DNA of 64,000 nucleotides. Source: Bryobacteraceae bacterium. GTDB taxonomy: Bacteria; Acidobacteriota; Terriglobia; Bryobacterales; Bryobacteraceae. The stretch is from the NCBI GenBank assembly GCA_019187195.1, contig JABAQT010000023.1, positions 1 through 64,000 of the forward strand, in the 5' to 3' direction. The notes beneath the pieces were generated by a model. The model did no database searches. It had not been told where the DNA came from and worked only from the letters and a program-made list of their open reading frames with translations. Positions within the stretch are counted from its first letter, which is position 1; each line of letters starts with the position of its first letter. This document shows, piece by piece, positions 54,061 through 63,196 of the stretch. The position numbers were made by a program, and so were the translations under genes.

Positions 54061-55413
54061 CTACCCCAACAGCTTCCGCACGGAGCCGTACAACTCCTCC
54101 ACCCGCTGCTCCGTCTTTGCTTCAATCGCCAGCCGCAGCAGCGGCTCGGTGTTCGAAACCCGGACGTGAATCCACGCCTCGGGAAGAACCAGCTTCAGTC
54201 CGTCGGTGCGATCCGTCAGCGCGTCCGGGAAGCTGTCCTCGAGGGCTTGCATCAGCGGCCCCAGCCGTCCATGTTCGAACGCCACCTTTCCGGACCGGCG
54301 GTAGTAGCGCGGCAGGCGGGCGGCGAGTTCCGAGATGGTCTTTCCGGTCCGCTCCATCAGATCGAGCAGAAAAGCCATTCCGGTGTAGCTGTCGCGGCAG
54401 TATTGCACCGCCGGAAAGATGACTCCCCCGTTCGAGCCCTCTCCGCCGATGACGGACCTGGTGGCCTGCATCATCTCGACAACGTTCGCTTCTCCAACCG
54501 GAGTGCGATAGCATTTCCGGCCATGCGCCAGCGCGATGTCATCGATCACCGACGAGGTGGTGAGGTTCACCACGACATCTCCCGGCATCGAGGACAGCGT
54601 GGCGTCCACAACCAGCGCCAGCACGTCATCATTGTCCAGCACGCGCCCGTGTTCATCGGCCACCGCGAGGCGGTCCCCATCCGGGTCCTGGCCGAACCCG
54701 ATCTCCGCGCGTTCGCGCCGCACGAGTTCCTGCAAGTCCCCGAGCGTGTCCGGACGCGGCTCGGCTTCCCGGGGAAAAGGCTTCGTGGGGTCCACGCTGA
54801 TGGCCCGCAGGTCGCAGCCGAGATCCTTCTCCAGGAAGCGGCAACTGAGCGCCGATCCCGCCCCATTCACGCCATCGAGCGCCACGCGGAACCGCCGGGT
54901 TTTCAGTCTCGCGGCGTCCACATGGCGCAGAATACGCCCCACATGCATGTTCATGGGCGTTTCGTGATCGCAATGCACGCTCCGCATCTCTTCATTCGCC
55001 GCCGTGCGGAATTGGCTTTCGTAAAAGATATCGAGCAGTTCGCGCCGCTCGTAGTGATTGAAGAAGAGTCCCTCGTGGTTGAAGAGTTTCAGCGCGTTGT
55101 ACTCGGGCGGATTATGCGAAGCGGTAACGGAGATGCCGCCGCGCGCGCGCGTGGCGCCGATGTAAATCTGAATCGTGGGAGTGGGTTGAATGCCTACATC
55201 CACTACTTCACACCCGGTGGCGAGCAATCCACAGGCTACCGCGTGTTTCAACATCTCTCCACTCGAGCGCGTGTCGCGCCCCAGCACCACGCGCCCCTTT
55301 CCGGCGAACGTCCCGAACGCCTGCGCGTAGGAACACGCCAGGGCGGGGGTCAGAAACTCGCCCACGACGCCACGAATGCCGGATACTCCGACCTTCAGCC
55401 GGTGCTCTCTCAT
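54061..55413 (-). CDS. phosphohexomutase (PMM/PGM family), copy 1
   Basis: 450 aa. SGIRG at the N-terminus, active serine S99 in TASHNPPEYNALK, the metal loop GQDPDGDRLAV and C-terminal EAWIHVRVSNTEPLLRL (phosphate-binding RxSxTEP) are all present. It moves phosphate between C1 and C6 of a hexose phosphate; mannose, glucose or glucosamine cannot be told apart. It overlaps the next upstream gene by 1 nt (TGATG) and is last in a five-gene operon. An N-terminal SGIRG loop in place of GTDGIRG is slightly short. Confidence 0.88.
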   Translation of the reverse strand: MREHRLKVGVSGIRGVVGEFLTPALACSYAQAFGTFAGKGRVVLGRDTRSSGEMLKHAVACGLLATGCEVVDVGIQPTPTIQIYIGATRARGGISVTASHNPPEYNALKLFNHEGLFFNHYERRELLDIFYESQFRTAANEEMRSVHCDHETPMNMHVGRILRHVDAARLKTRRFRVALDGVNGAGSALSCRFLEKDLGCDLRAISVDPTKPFPREAEPRPDTLGDLQELVRRERAEIGFGQDPDGDRLAVADEHGRVLDNDDVLALVVDATLSSMPGDVVVNLTTSSVIDDIALAHGRKCYRTPVGEANVVEMMQATRSVIGGEGSNGGVIFPAVQYCRDSYTGMAFLLDLMERTGKTISELAARLPRYYRRSGKVAFEHGRLGPLMQALEDSFPDALTDRTDGLKLVLPEAWIHVRVSNTEPLLRLAIEAKTEQRVEELYGSVRKLLG

Positions 55414-56777
55414 CAGGCCATGCTCCTCACCACATCCATCAGCGCGCCGAACAGCGCCGCCGGCGGCTCGCCTTTCTGTTCACAGATGACACGGACCACC
55501 GGTTCGGTCTGGCTGACGCGCACATGAAACCAGCGGTCGGGCCAACTGATGCGGAGGCCGTCGCGCATGTCCGCAATGCCGTCGGCGTACTGCTTCTTCA
55601 GCTCCATCATCATCAGCGGCACGCGCTGCGAAACCAGCGGAACTTCATCCTTGAGAATGGAAAAGGGAGGATAGCCGCCGGTGATGGCCGAAAGCCGCTG
55701 GCCGCGCTCCTTCATCAGCGAAAGAATGGCGAGCATGCTGGCAATCCCGTCATAGACGAAGCGGAACCGGGGCATCATCACGGCTCCGGTGCCTTCCCCG
55801 GCCACCGCGATCTGGCCGGCACGGTAGGTGGCGAGAGCGTCCATCGCCGCCTGGCGTCCCACCGGCACGCGCACCACCTTGCCACCGTGCCAGGAAGCAA
55901 CCTCGTCCACCAGCGCCGTCGTCGAAAGGTTCGTGATCACCAGTTTTCCCTCGCCGCGCGGAAGCAGATAGTCCGCGATCATCGGAAGAACGATCTCCTC
56001 GGATACCGCTTCGCCATCCTCGCGCGCCACGGCCACGCGGTCCGAATCGATGTCGAACAGAAATCCGGCATCGGCGCGGAGCGGCTTCATCAGCGGAGCC
56101 AGTTGCAGCGACACCGTCTTGCGGTTGATGGATGGTTCGTGGGCGAACGACACGCCCTCCATCTGCTGGTTAATAAGGATGAAGTCCAATCCGAAGCGCT
56201 CCTGCATGCGCCGCAGGATCAGCGAGGAAGTCCCGTTGCAGCAATCCACCAGTACGCGGAAATCACGCAGCGAAGCAAGGTCGAAAGCCGCCGCTAGATC
56301 ATCCAGGTACCGATCCACCGCCTCGGGCGCTGACTTCAGCTTGCCGAGGCGCGTATAGTCCACGAAACTGAACTTGCGCAGGTGATAGATATCGAGCAGT
56401 TCCGATGCCTCGCCCGTCGAAAGGTAGGTTCCCCGGGCGGCGAAGAACTTCAGCGCATTCCATTCGGCGGAATTGTGGCTCGCTCCGATCGAGATGCCCC
56501 CCGCGGCATCGCGCCGCAGGATGGCGTGCTGGATGATGGGCGTCGAGACAACCCCGAGATCCACCACGTCATGGCCCGTCGCCAGCAGGGAGGCGATCAC
56601 GCCCTCGCGCATCATCACGCCGCTCGATCGCGGGTCGCGGCCGATGATCACCGGCCCGGAATCGAGAAATGTGCCGAACGCGGCGGCGAAGTCGAGCACG
56701 TGGGACGCCTCCAACCCGAACCCCACGATCCCCCGCAATCCCACATGGGAGATGCGAAGCTGCCGTTGGTACATCAT
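55413..56777 (-). CDS. phosphohexomutase (PMM/PGM family), copy 2
   Basis: 454 aa, a diverged tandem copy of the downstream gene. The serine loop is GASHNSAEWNALK (S100), the metal loop is FDIDSDRVAVA (S in place of G) and the C-terminus has WFHVRVSQTEPVVRV. The catalytic parts remain, so it is likely active, with possible altered substrate or regulation. The upstream GLRG loop matches the downstream SGIRG. Its ATG overlaps the CBM9-like stop by 4 nt. Confidence 0.85.
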   Translation of the reverse strand: MMYQRQLRISHVGLRGIVGFGLEASHVLDFAAAFGTFLDSGPVIIGRDPRSSGVMMREGVIASLLATGHDVVDLGVVSTPIIQHAILRRDAAGGISIGASHNSAEWNALKFFAARGTYLSTGEASELLDIYHLRKFSFVDYTRLGKLKSAPEAVDRYLDDLAAAFDLASLRDFRVLVDCCNGTSSLILRRMQERFGLDFILINQQMEGVSFAHEPSINRKTVSLQLAPLMKPLRADAGFLFDIDSDRVAVAREDGEAVSEEIVLPMIADYLLPRGEGKLVITNLSTTALVDEVASWHGGKVVRVPVGRQAAMDALATYRAGQIAVAGEGTGAVMMPRFRFVYDGIASMLAILSLMKERGQRLSAITGGYPPFSILKDEVPLVSQRVPLMMMELKKQYADGIADMRDGLRISWPDRWFHVRVSQTEPVVRVICEQKGEPPAALFGALMDVVRSMA

Positions 56778-57463
56778 TTCTCGAGAATCATCTCTCCGAA
56801 CGCCGAGGGGGTGTGGTAAGAGGGATTGTTCACCGGCTTCCAGGCGAGATAGACGCGCGGCTCCGGCCCCTGAATACGGTAGAGGTTGATGCGCATCCGG
56901 TTGCCCGCCTTGGCGGGTCTGCTGTCGACCGAGGACACCGGAATCTTCATCTCTCCGTACCAGATCTTCTTCGCCTCATCGATGCGCGCCTTCACCGTGA
57001 ATCCCGAATCCCAGTGGATGTCCGCGCCGATGCGGGGTTCCTTGTAATGAATGTCCAGATCCACCCATTCGCCCCGCGGCGACATTTCGAACTCCTTGTA
57101 GAGGCGAATGTCGTTGAAGTCGCTGCCGATAAAAACCTCGGCGACATCCCAGTCCCACAGATTGTTGGTCTCGGTGGTGGTCGAGGAAGGCGGCGGCTTC
57201 AGATACAGCGCCTCGTAGGGGCAGACGAACAGGAAGTATAGATTGTCCTTGGTCCAGCGCGCGCGGACCTCCGTGCGGTGCCCCGCCACGGGCTTCCCAT
57301 AGCGGTCATTCGAAATGATTGCCGGTTTGACGGATTTCCACTGCGGCGCTCCGGGGTCGGCCGTCAGCGCAAAGTCCTGCTTCGAGAACTTACTCTTGAG
57401 GGCGCCCGCTTCCTGGGCGGACAACACGGTGGCGAAAATCATAAGAAGATAAAAATGTTTCAT
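56774..57463 (-). CDS. exported CBM9-like carbohydrate-binding protein
   Basis: 229 aa from the ATG at 57463, which starts a signal peptide (MKHFYLLMIFATVLSAQ); the frame opens to 57490. The rest is a single CBM9-like beta sandwich (APQWKSVKPAIISNDRYG, TEVRARWTKDNLYFLFVCPYE, WDWDVAEVFIGSDFN, MRINLYRIQG). The family binds sugars. In similar proteins it ends an outer-membrane enzyme; here it stands alone. It overlaps both neighbours by ATGA. Confidence 0.8.
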   Translation of the reverse strand: MKHFYLLMIFATVLSAQEAGALKSKFSKQDFALTADPGAPQWKSVKPAIISNDRYGKPVAGHRTEVRARWTKDNLYFLFVCPYEALYLKPPPSSTTTETNNLWDWDVAEVFIGSDFNDIRLYKEFEMSPRGEWVDLDIHYKEPRIGADIHWDSGFTVKARIDEAKKIWYGEMKIPVSSVDSRPAKAGNRMRINLYRIQGPEPRVYLAWKPVNNPSYHTPSAFGEMILEK

Positions 57464-59454
57464 TGGTTTGGGAAGTGTTTCCGGTACCATGCGATGGACC
57501 GGTCAATGGAATCCACCACGTGTTTGGTCTCCCGCAGTCCGTGGCCTTCCCGCGGGTAGCGCACCATCACTGCTTCAACGCCCGCATCCTTGAGGGCGAT
57601 GTAGAACTGCTCGGATTCGGCGATGGGGACATCGTTGTCGTTCTCGCCATGCAACAGCATTACCGGCGTCTTCACCTGCGCTACCTTGCGCAGCGAGGAG
57701 CGCCTCCACATCTCGTCCATCAAATCGCCCTGGTGCGGAAAAATGCCGAACTCCATCTGCTCGTACATGTTGTAATACGTCATGTAGTTATAACTCACCA
57801 GGTTGATGATGGGGGCCAGCGGGATCGCGGCTTTGAAGATGTGGGTCTGCGTCACCAGCCAGGCGCTCAGTTGCCCGCCGTAGCTGCCCCCTTCAATTCC
57901 CATCCGCCCGCGGTCGATCCAGGGGTTGCGGCGGATGGCCGCGTTCACGCCGTAGAGCACATCCTGCCCCTCGTTCCCGTTCTGGTCGCCGAACACCGCG
58001 TCGGCGAACTTCTGCCCGTAGCCCGTGCTTCCGCGGTAGTTCACCATCAGCGACGCCCAGCCGAGACCCGCGTAGATCTGGTTCTTGGTGTTGAATGCCG
58101 GACCCTGCTGCGCGTGCGGACCCCCGTGGATGTTGACGATCAGCGGATGCCTGGAACCCGCGGAGCGTCCCGGCGGCACGGTCAGAAACGCCTCTACTTC
58201 GTACTTGAAATCGTTGCTGACGAAGGTAAACGCCTCCACTTCCGCGATCGCCTTCCCGCCGAGAACCGCGTCATTCAATCGTGTCAGTTGCTTCGTTCCG
58301 CCTGCCTCGAGCAGATATAACTCGGAAAGATCATGGGGGCTGCTGAACGCATAAGCCACCCGGTTGCCCTTCGCCACCGACCACGAACCCACCTGCCCCC
58401 GTTCGGCGATCACCGGGAGTGCCGCGCCGCCCTGAACCGGCAGACTGTACAGGCGGATGTTTCCTCTCTCCTGCACCGTGAAGTACAGGCTTTGCCCGCC
58501 GGGAGCCCATTCCGGAGCCCCCTGCCGGTTGTCCACCACCTTGCCGATCTCCGTCCTTCCGCCGCCATCGGCATTCATGACCCACACGTGGGTGTCTTCC
58601 ATCGTGGTTTCGAGATCAGTGAGCCCGCGGCGGGTGCCGAGATAGGCGATCCGCCTTCCATCGGGAGACCAGCGCGGGTTATATTCGGCATACTCCGTGG
58701 CGGTCACACGCCGAATCACTCCGTCAGCCGGCCGCACCGTCCAGATGTCGTCGTTGAAAAACTGGTCGCTGTCCGGCTCGCGATTGGAGACGAACAGGAT
58801 CTCTTCGCCGTTTGGCGACCAGTCGGGGGAATGCTCATAAAAAGGGCCATCGGTGAGCTGGCGGATGGCTCCGCTCGATACATCGGCCAGGAAAATGTGA
58901 AGCCGCTTATTGTCGTTGAAGCGCGTGTTTCCTTCGGAAAAGTTGGGCTTATAAAGATAACGGGTAATGACCACCGGATCCCCGGATGCCTCCTTCGTTT
59001 CCGGCCCGGGGCGGGCGTCGATGAAGGCGATCCGCTTGCTGTCGGGGGACCATGTGATGCCGGCGCCGGCGAACGTCAGTGGCGCGTTGGTCCCCTCCAT
59101 CTTCGAAAGGAAGCGGGGATTTGATCCGTCGGCATTGGCCACCACCAAACCGCTCTTGCCGCCTGCTTCGCCCTCATAGGCGATCTTGAGGCTGTCCGGA
59201 GACCACACCGGGTTCGAGGACTTCCCGCTGATCTCAACGTGAGTCCCGCTCGCCGGAGTGAGAATCCCGATCCTCGAATACGGCCTCCCGGCCCCATCGT
59301 TGTACGAGACTGTGTACGCAATACGCGCGCCATCGGGTGAAAACCGCACCTCCCCCACGGAGCGCAGCTTGTACAGGTCGCTGCTCTGCAACCTTCCGGA
59401 CTGCGCCGAGGCCTGCCACACGATGGCGAGAGCCAGCAGATAGCGAAAAGTCAT
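57460..59454 (-). CDS. exported S9 family peptidase, second copy
   Basis: 664 aa from the ATG at 59454, which starts a signal peptide (MTFRYLLALAIVWQASAQ). GGAG touches the ATG with no spacer, so translation is probably coupled to the gene upstream (ATGA overlap). TolB-like propeller repeats (FSPDGARIAYTVSY, WSPDSLKIAYEGE, WSPDGRRIAYLGTR) occupy the first two thirds. The hydrolase has HGGPHAQQG, GGSYGGQLSAW (catalytic Ser), GENDNDVPIAES and REGHGL, so the triad is complete. It sits in a sugar-modification operon, unlike the copy at 1510. Confidence 0.9.
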   Translation of the reverse strand: MTFRYLLALAIVWQASAQSGRLQSSDLYKLRSVGEVRFSPDGARIAYTVSYNDGAGRPYSRIGILTPASGTHVEISGKSSNPVWSPDSLKIAYEGEAGGKSGLVVANADGSNPRFLSKMEGTNAPLTFAGAGITWSPDSKRIAFIDARPGPETKEASGDPVVITRYLYKPNFSEGNTRFNDNKRLHIFLADVSSGAIRQLTDGPFYEHSPDWSPNGEEILFVSNREPDSDQFFNDDIWTVRPADGVIRRVTATEYAEYNPRWSPDGRRIAYLGTRRGLTDLETTMEDTHVWVMNADGGGRTEIGKVVDNRQGAPEWAPGGQSLYFTVQERGNIRLYSLPVQGGAALPVIAERGQVGSWSVAKGNRVAYAFSSPHDLSELYLLEAGGTKQLTRLNDAVLGGKAIAEVEAFTFVSNDFKYEVEAFLTVPPGRSAGSRHPLIVNIHGGPHAQQGPAFNTKNQIYAGLGWASLMVNYRGSTGYGQKFADAVFGDQNGNEGQDVLYGVNAAIRRNPWIDRGRMGIEGGSYGGQLSAWLVTQTHIFKAAIPLAPIINLVSYNYMTYYNMYEQMEFGIFPHQGDLMDEMWRRSSLRKVAQVKTPVMLLHGENDNDVPIAESEQFYIALKDAGVEAVMVRYPREGHGLRETKHVVDSIDRSIAWYRKHFPNQ

Positions 59455-60575
59455 CTCCTTACAATAGCGCGGCGGATGATTCCCGCAACTTCGTGCATGA
59501 GCCCTTCTTCTCCCATCAGGAGATAGTGCGGCAGCCAGAAGGCATCGCGGATGCTCGCCTCGGCGTTCGGGCACGGTTCCACGCGGCAGGGCGTGTCCCG
59601 GTAAACGGGGTTCTCATAGAGAGTGTGCGGATAGAACGGAGTGCACGGCACTCCTGCTCCCTGGAGCATCGAGTGGAACTCGTCGCGGCTCATGCCGAAC
59701 TTTCGCTCATCGATGCGCCCCAACAACAGGTACCAGGAATTGGCGGTCACCCGCGGGTCGATGTCCTGCCAGTGGATTCCCTCGACATCCTCGAGTTCCT
59801 TCATCAGCCGCGCCGCGTTGCGCGCGCGGGTGGCGATTTGCGAGGGGAGCCGCTCGAGCTGCGCCACCAGCACGGCTGCCTGCAAACCTGTCAGACGCAG
59901 GTTGGTGGCCAGGATGAAGTGATGAAAGAACGTGGCGCCGGGTCGCCTTCCGCAATTGCCGAAGGAACGCATCGCGGCCGCCAGTGACTCGTCGCTGGTC
60001 AACACAATGCCGCCTTCCCCCGCGGTCATCACTTTCCCGTTCTGAAAACTGAATGAGGAGGCAAGGCCGAGACTGCCCGCGCGCCGGCCCCTCCATTCGC
60101 TGCCCTGCGCGTGCGCGGCGTCCTCGAGCAGAATCAGTCCGCGCGCCGAAGCGATAGCCTCGAGCCTGTCCATGTCCGCCGGCGGCCCGCCGAAGTGAAC
60201 CGCGAGAATCGCTTTCGTCCTGGGGCTGATCGCCCCCTCGGCCCGCTCCGGATCCATATTGAACGTGTACGGCTCGATGTCCACGAAAACGGGTATCGCG
60301 CCCACGCGCGAAACCGCGGTCGCGGTGGCGACGAATGAAATCGCCGGTACGATCACTTCGTCTCCTGGTCCGATTCCAAGACTCGAAAGCAGCATCTCGA
60401 GCGTCAGGGAGCCATTGACCGCGCTGACGCCGTATGAGCAGTGCTGAAACCTGGCAAACTGCTGCTCGAAGCGCCCCACCATCTCGTGGTACCCGCCCCA
60501 TTGCCTGCTTCCCAGCACCTCTTCGATGAGCTCCCGTTCCCGCTCATCCGCTATCGGCCATTGTGGTATCTGCAT
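59451..60575 (-). CDS. DegT/DnrJ/EryC1/StrS family sugar aminotransferase
   Basis: 374 aa from ATG 60575; ATG 60587 would add 4 residues. PLP-dependent enzymes of this family aminate nucleotide-linked keto sugars. Motifs: IVPAISFVATATAVSRVGAIPVF, LLEDAAHAQGSEW and FSFQNGKVMTAGEGGIV, with PLP lysine K181; N-terminal YGVSAVNGSLTL. It heads a five-gene operon with the S9 peptidase, CBM9-like protein and two phosphohexomutases, all overlapping, so the cluster probably makes or modifies a surface glycan. Lysine and the aspartate (LLEDAAHAQG) are both present. Confidence 0.88.
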   Translation of the reverse strand: MQIPQWPIADERERELIEEVLGSRQWGGYHEMVGRFEQQFARFQHCSYGVSAVNGSLTLEMLLSSLGIGPGDEVIVPAISFVATATAVSRVGAIPVFVDIEPYTFNMDPERAEGAISPRTKAILAVHFGGPPADMDRLEAIASARGLILLEDAAHAQGSEWRGRRAGSLGLASSFSFQNGKVMTAGEGGIVLTSDESLAAAMRSFGNCGRRPGATFFHHFILATNLRLTGLQAAVLVAQLERLPSQIATRARNAARLMKELEDVEGIHWQDIDPRVTANSWYLLLGRIDERKFGMSRDEFHSMLQGAGVPCTPFYPHTLYENPVYRDTPCRVEPCPNAEASIRDAFWLPHYLLMGEEGLMHEVAGIIRRAIVRR

Positions 60576-60625
60576 CCCTTCCAGCATACCGGGGCTAAGA
60601 TGGAGAGAGAACCCCTTATCCCCCC

Positions 60626-60895
60626 ATGAGCGTATTCAAAGAGAAGAGCGGCGAACTGGAAGACTACGAATTTCAAATGGGCATCGAACGCGGGCGGCTC
60701 GCGTTGACGCTCGATTTGCTCACCGACGCCCTTGTGCTGGTCGGCCAGCACGGCGTTTACTGCCAGAGCGCGCGCCAGCCGGGGAAGCCGGCGATGGATG
60801 TCCAGATCGTCCAGAAATGCATCAACGACGCCAAGGACCTCGTGGGGAGCGTAATGCAGGAGATTCAGAGGAAGAGGCAGGCAGCCAGGGATTGA
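60626..60895 (+). CDS. small helical protein of unknown function
   Basis: 89 aa, starting MSVFKEKSGELEDYEFQMGI. It is mostly helix, with a hydrophobic stretch LALTLDLLTDALVLVGQHGV and a basic tail (RKRQAARD), with no membrane helix. I do not recognise a family. It is divergent from the aminotransferase operon with 50 nt between starts. An imperfect GAGAG Shine-Dalgarno lies 15-20 nt upstream. Confidence 0.55.
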   Translation: MSVFKEKSGELEDYEFQMGIERGRLALTLDLLTDALVLVGQHGVYCQSARQPGKPAMDVQIVQKCINDAKDLVGSVMQEIQRKRQAARD

Positions 60896-61015
60896 GGTAC
60901 TCTTAGTACCGGAACCAGCTTAGTAGGAAAGTACCGGGCAAGGACGTAGTACGCGCTTTCCCTAAGGCATCTGGCGTAACACGCCCAGCCTTGGTATTTT
61001 CCTAAGTTACGGTAT
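60896..61015. promoter_or_regulatory. TAGTAC-rich region before the PAS kinase
   Basis: GGTACT-CTT-AGTACC (60896-60910) is a perfect 6-bp palindrome with a 3-nt loop. AGTACCGG recurs at 60905 and 60930, 25 bp apart, and TAGTAC again near 60947. TATTTT (60995-61000) is 15 nt before the kinase ATG. The cluster could be an operator or a chance repeat. Confidence 0.35.
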
Positions 61016-62656
61016 ATGGAGATCACCATCATCTTCACCGTCGGCATTCTGTTAGCGATTGCCGCCGGTCTGCCCGCCATGTTTCTCCAACGGCAATTGG
61101 GGCGCCGCCTCCGGATGGAAAAACGGGAGCAGGAAACGCGCCTGCGAAGGATCGAGGAGGGTTCGCCCGATCCCATGTTCACAATCGACGAACAAGGCTG
61201 TATCCTCTCCTTCAATGCCGCCGCCGAGCAGACGTTCGGCTACCGGGCGAAGGAGATCATTGGCCGCAGCGCCGGCATTCTGATTCCGGCCGCATCGAGC
61301 CTCACCGAACCGGGCCGCGGGGTGGAATCCCTGCTCGCCGCCCAGCGGACGCCCAACGCCATGGGTGTCGAGATTACGGGACAGCGGAAGAACGGCACGT
61401 ACGTCCCGCTCCATTTCCATCTGACCGAGTCCACCGAACATGGCCGCGCGGTCTATCACGCGGTGGCGCGGGATCTTTCTGGGCGGCAGGAAGCGGCCAG
61501 GAACGCCCGCGACGTTCAATTTCTGGACGGCATTCTCAACAGCATCGGAGCCGGAGTGCTGGTGGTGGATCGCGACGGGATGGTGGTGAAACACAACCGT
61601 GCGTTCGAGGAACTGACGGGCTACCGCGGCGCGGAGTCCGCCGGGAGGCACTACTGGGAATTGCTGCTCGCCGAGGAAGAGTGGCCGCGGACGCAGATCG
61701 CAATCGCTGACCTGATCTCCGCTGGAGGAGAACAGAAAGGCGAAGCGGCATGGCGCACCAGGGATGGTGATACCCTTGCCGTTTACACCGCTGTCTCCGC
61801 CCTGAGGGCGGGCAACCTTCAGCCGGGTTCGGCGGTGGTGGTGGCGTTTCCGCTTCCAGGTTCGGCGCACGAGGAGTTCGCGGGCTCGATGGAAGCGGTC
61901 GAACGCCTTGCCGGCGGAATCGCCCAGCAGTTCAACGATCTGCTTACCTCCATCAACGGGTACAGTGAACTTGTCCTGCACACTCTGCATCCGGAAGATC
62001 CGCTGCGGCGCGACGTGGAGGAGATCCGAAAGGCCGGAGAGCGCGCCACCGCTCTTACCAGCCAGTTGCTGGCCTTCAGCCGCAAGCAGCCGATGAAGGC
62101 TACCGTCGTTGCCCTCAACGATCTGATTCACGGGATGAAACCGATGCTTCAGATGTTGCTGGGCGACAAGATCCAAATCAGCACCATCCTCGATCTCGAA
62201 CTCATGCGCGTAAAAGCCGACTCGGGCTGGATCGAGCAGGCCATTCTGAACCTCGCGGTGAATGCCCGTGACGCCATGCCCGGCGGCGGCAAGCTCACAT
62301 TGGAGACCGCCAATGCCAGCCTCGACGCGCCCGCCGCGCGCCGTCTCGCGCAGATTCCCGCCGGTGATTACGCCGTTCTCACCGTTTCCGACACCGGCCG
62401 TGGCATGGACACGGATACGCGGCGGCACATGTTCGAGCCGTTCTTCACCACCAAGCGTTCGGGCAGGGGAATGGGGATGGGGTTGTCCACGGTCTACGGA
62501 GTCGTGCGGCAGTTGGGCGGCAACGTCGTGGTGCAGAGCATTCCCGGCAGCGGCACCAGCGTGCGTCTCTACCTGCCCGCTTTCGCCGAAGCCGGGGAGC
62601 CGGAACCCGCGCGCGGCCTGTTCCTGGTGAGAGGCGCCGGCGCCGGCTCGCGCTGA
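61016..62656 (+). CDS. PAS-domain histidine-kinase-like protein lacking the phosphoacceptor histidine
   Basis: 546 aa. An N-terminal membrane helix (IIFTVGILLAIAAGLPAMFL) is followed by two PAS domains (about 45-155 and 167-280). The HisKA region reads RLAGGIAQQFNDLLTSINGY; related kinases have GGIAHDFNNLL, so the phosphoacceptor His (position 304) is Gln (CAG at 61925-61927). The ATPase is complete: NLAVNARDAMP, DTGRGMD, FEPFFTTK, GMGMGLSTVYG. It may bind ATP and respond to signals without transferring phosphate itself, or act as a partner in a complex. No response regulator is nearby. Confidence 0.85.
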   Translation: MEITIIFTVGILLAIAAGLPAMFLQRQLGRRLRMEKREQETRLRRIEEGSPDPMFTIDEQGCILSFNAAAEQTFGYRAKEIIGRSAGILIPAASSLTEPGRGVESLLAAQRTPNAMGVEITGQRKNGTYVPLHFHLTESTEHGRAVYHAVARDLSGRQEAARNARDVQFLDGILNSIGAGVLVVDRDGMVVKHNRAFEELTGYRGAESAGRHYWELLLAEEEWPRTQIAIADLISAGGEQKGEAAWRTRDGDTLAVYTAVSALRAGNLQPGSAVVVAFPLPGSAHEEFAGSMEAVERLAGGIAQQFNDLLTSINGYSELVLHTLHPEDPLRRDVEEIRKAGERATALTSQLLAFSRKQPMKATVVALNDLIHGMKPMLQMLLGDKIQISTILDLELMRVKADSGWIEQAILNLAVNARDAMPGGGKLTLETANASLDAPAARRLAQIPAGDYAVLTVSDTGRGMDTDTRRHMFEPFFTTKRSGRGMGMGLSTVYGVVRQLGGNVVVQSIPGSGTSVRLYLPAFAEAGEPEPARGLFLVRGAGAGSR

Positions 62657-62753
62657 GCGGGCGTAAAGATTTTTGCGATCGCTGTCGAAATCCGTACTCC
62701 GGTTGCGACTCATCTGTGCGAACTCACGTTGAGTAGCGGAAGGAGATGGAGAC

Positions 62754-63158
62754 ATGAAGTTCATGCTGATGATGGGAATGAAGGCCGGCGCCGAGAGCCT
62801 GCCCAACGGCATCATGACCTGGCCCCGTCAGGATATCCAGGCTCACATTCAGTTCATGAAGAATTTCACCAGGAGTTTGAAGGAAGGCGGGGAACTGGTG
62901 TCGGCCGAGGGATTGTCGTGGCCGTCCGAGGCGAAGATTGTTCGCGCCGCCGCCGATGGTTCCCCGGTTACCGGTACGGCGTTCCCCGAATCAAAGGAAT
63001 TCCTGATCGGGTACTGGGTCGTCGAGGTGGAAGATGCGGAACGCGCGTACCGGATCGCCGCCCGCGCCTCGGCTGCTCCCGGGCCCGGCGGCGCGCCGCT
63101 GAACATGCCCATCGAGGTACGCCGGATCATGAGCGGACCGCCGGAAGAGTTTGCGTGA
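62754..63158 (+). CDS. YCII-related family protein
   Basis: 134 aa with AAGGAGATGGAGAC before the ATG. The YCII/DGPF-type pattern shows in MKFMLMMGMKAGAESLPNG, FMKNFTRSLKEGGELVSAEGL, KEFLIGYWVVEVEDAERAYRIAARA and PIEVRRIM. The family is cytoplasmic, of uncertain function, and often encoded beside ECF sigma factors, which are not visible here. It starts 97 nt after the kinase stop. Confidence 0.85.
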   Translation: MKFMLMMGMKAGAESLPNGIMTWPRQDIQAHIQFMKNFTRSLKEGGELVSAEGLSWPSEAKIVRAAADGSPVTGTAFPESKEFLIGYWVVEVEDAERAYRIAARASAAPGPGGAPLNMPIEVRRIMSGPPEEFA

Positions 63159-63196
63159 AGCCCGGCGCTCCCGCTTGCCGGAGCGCATCCGGTAAA

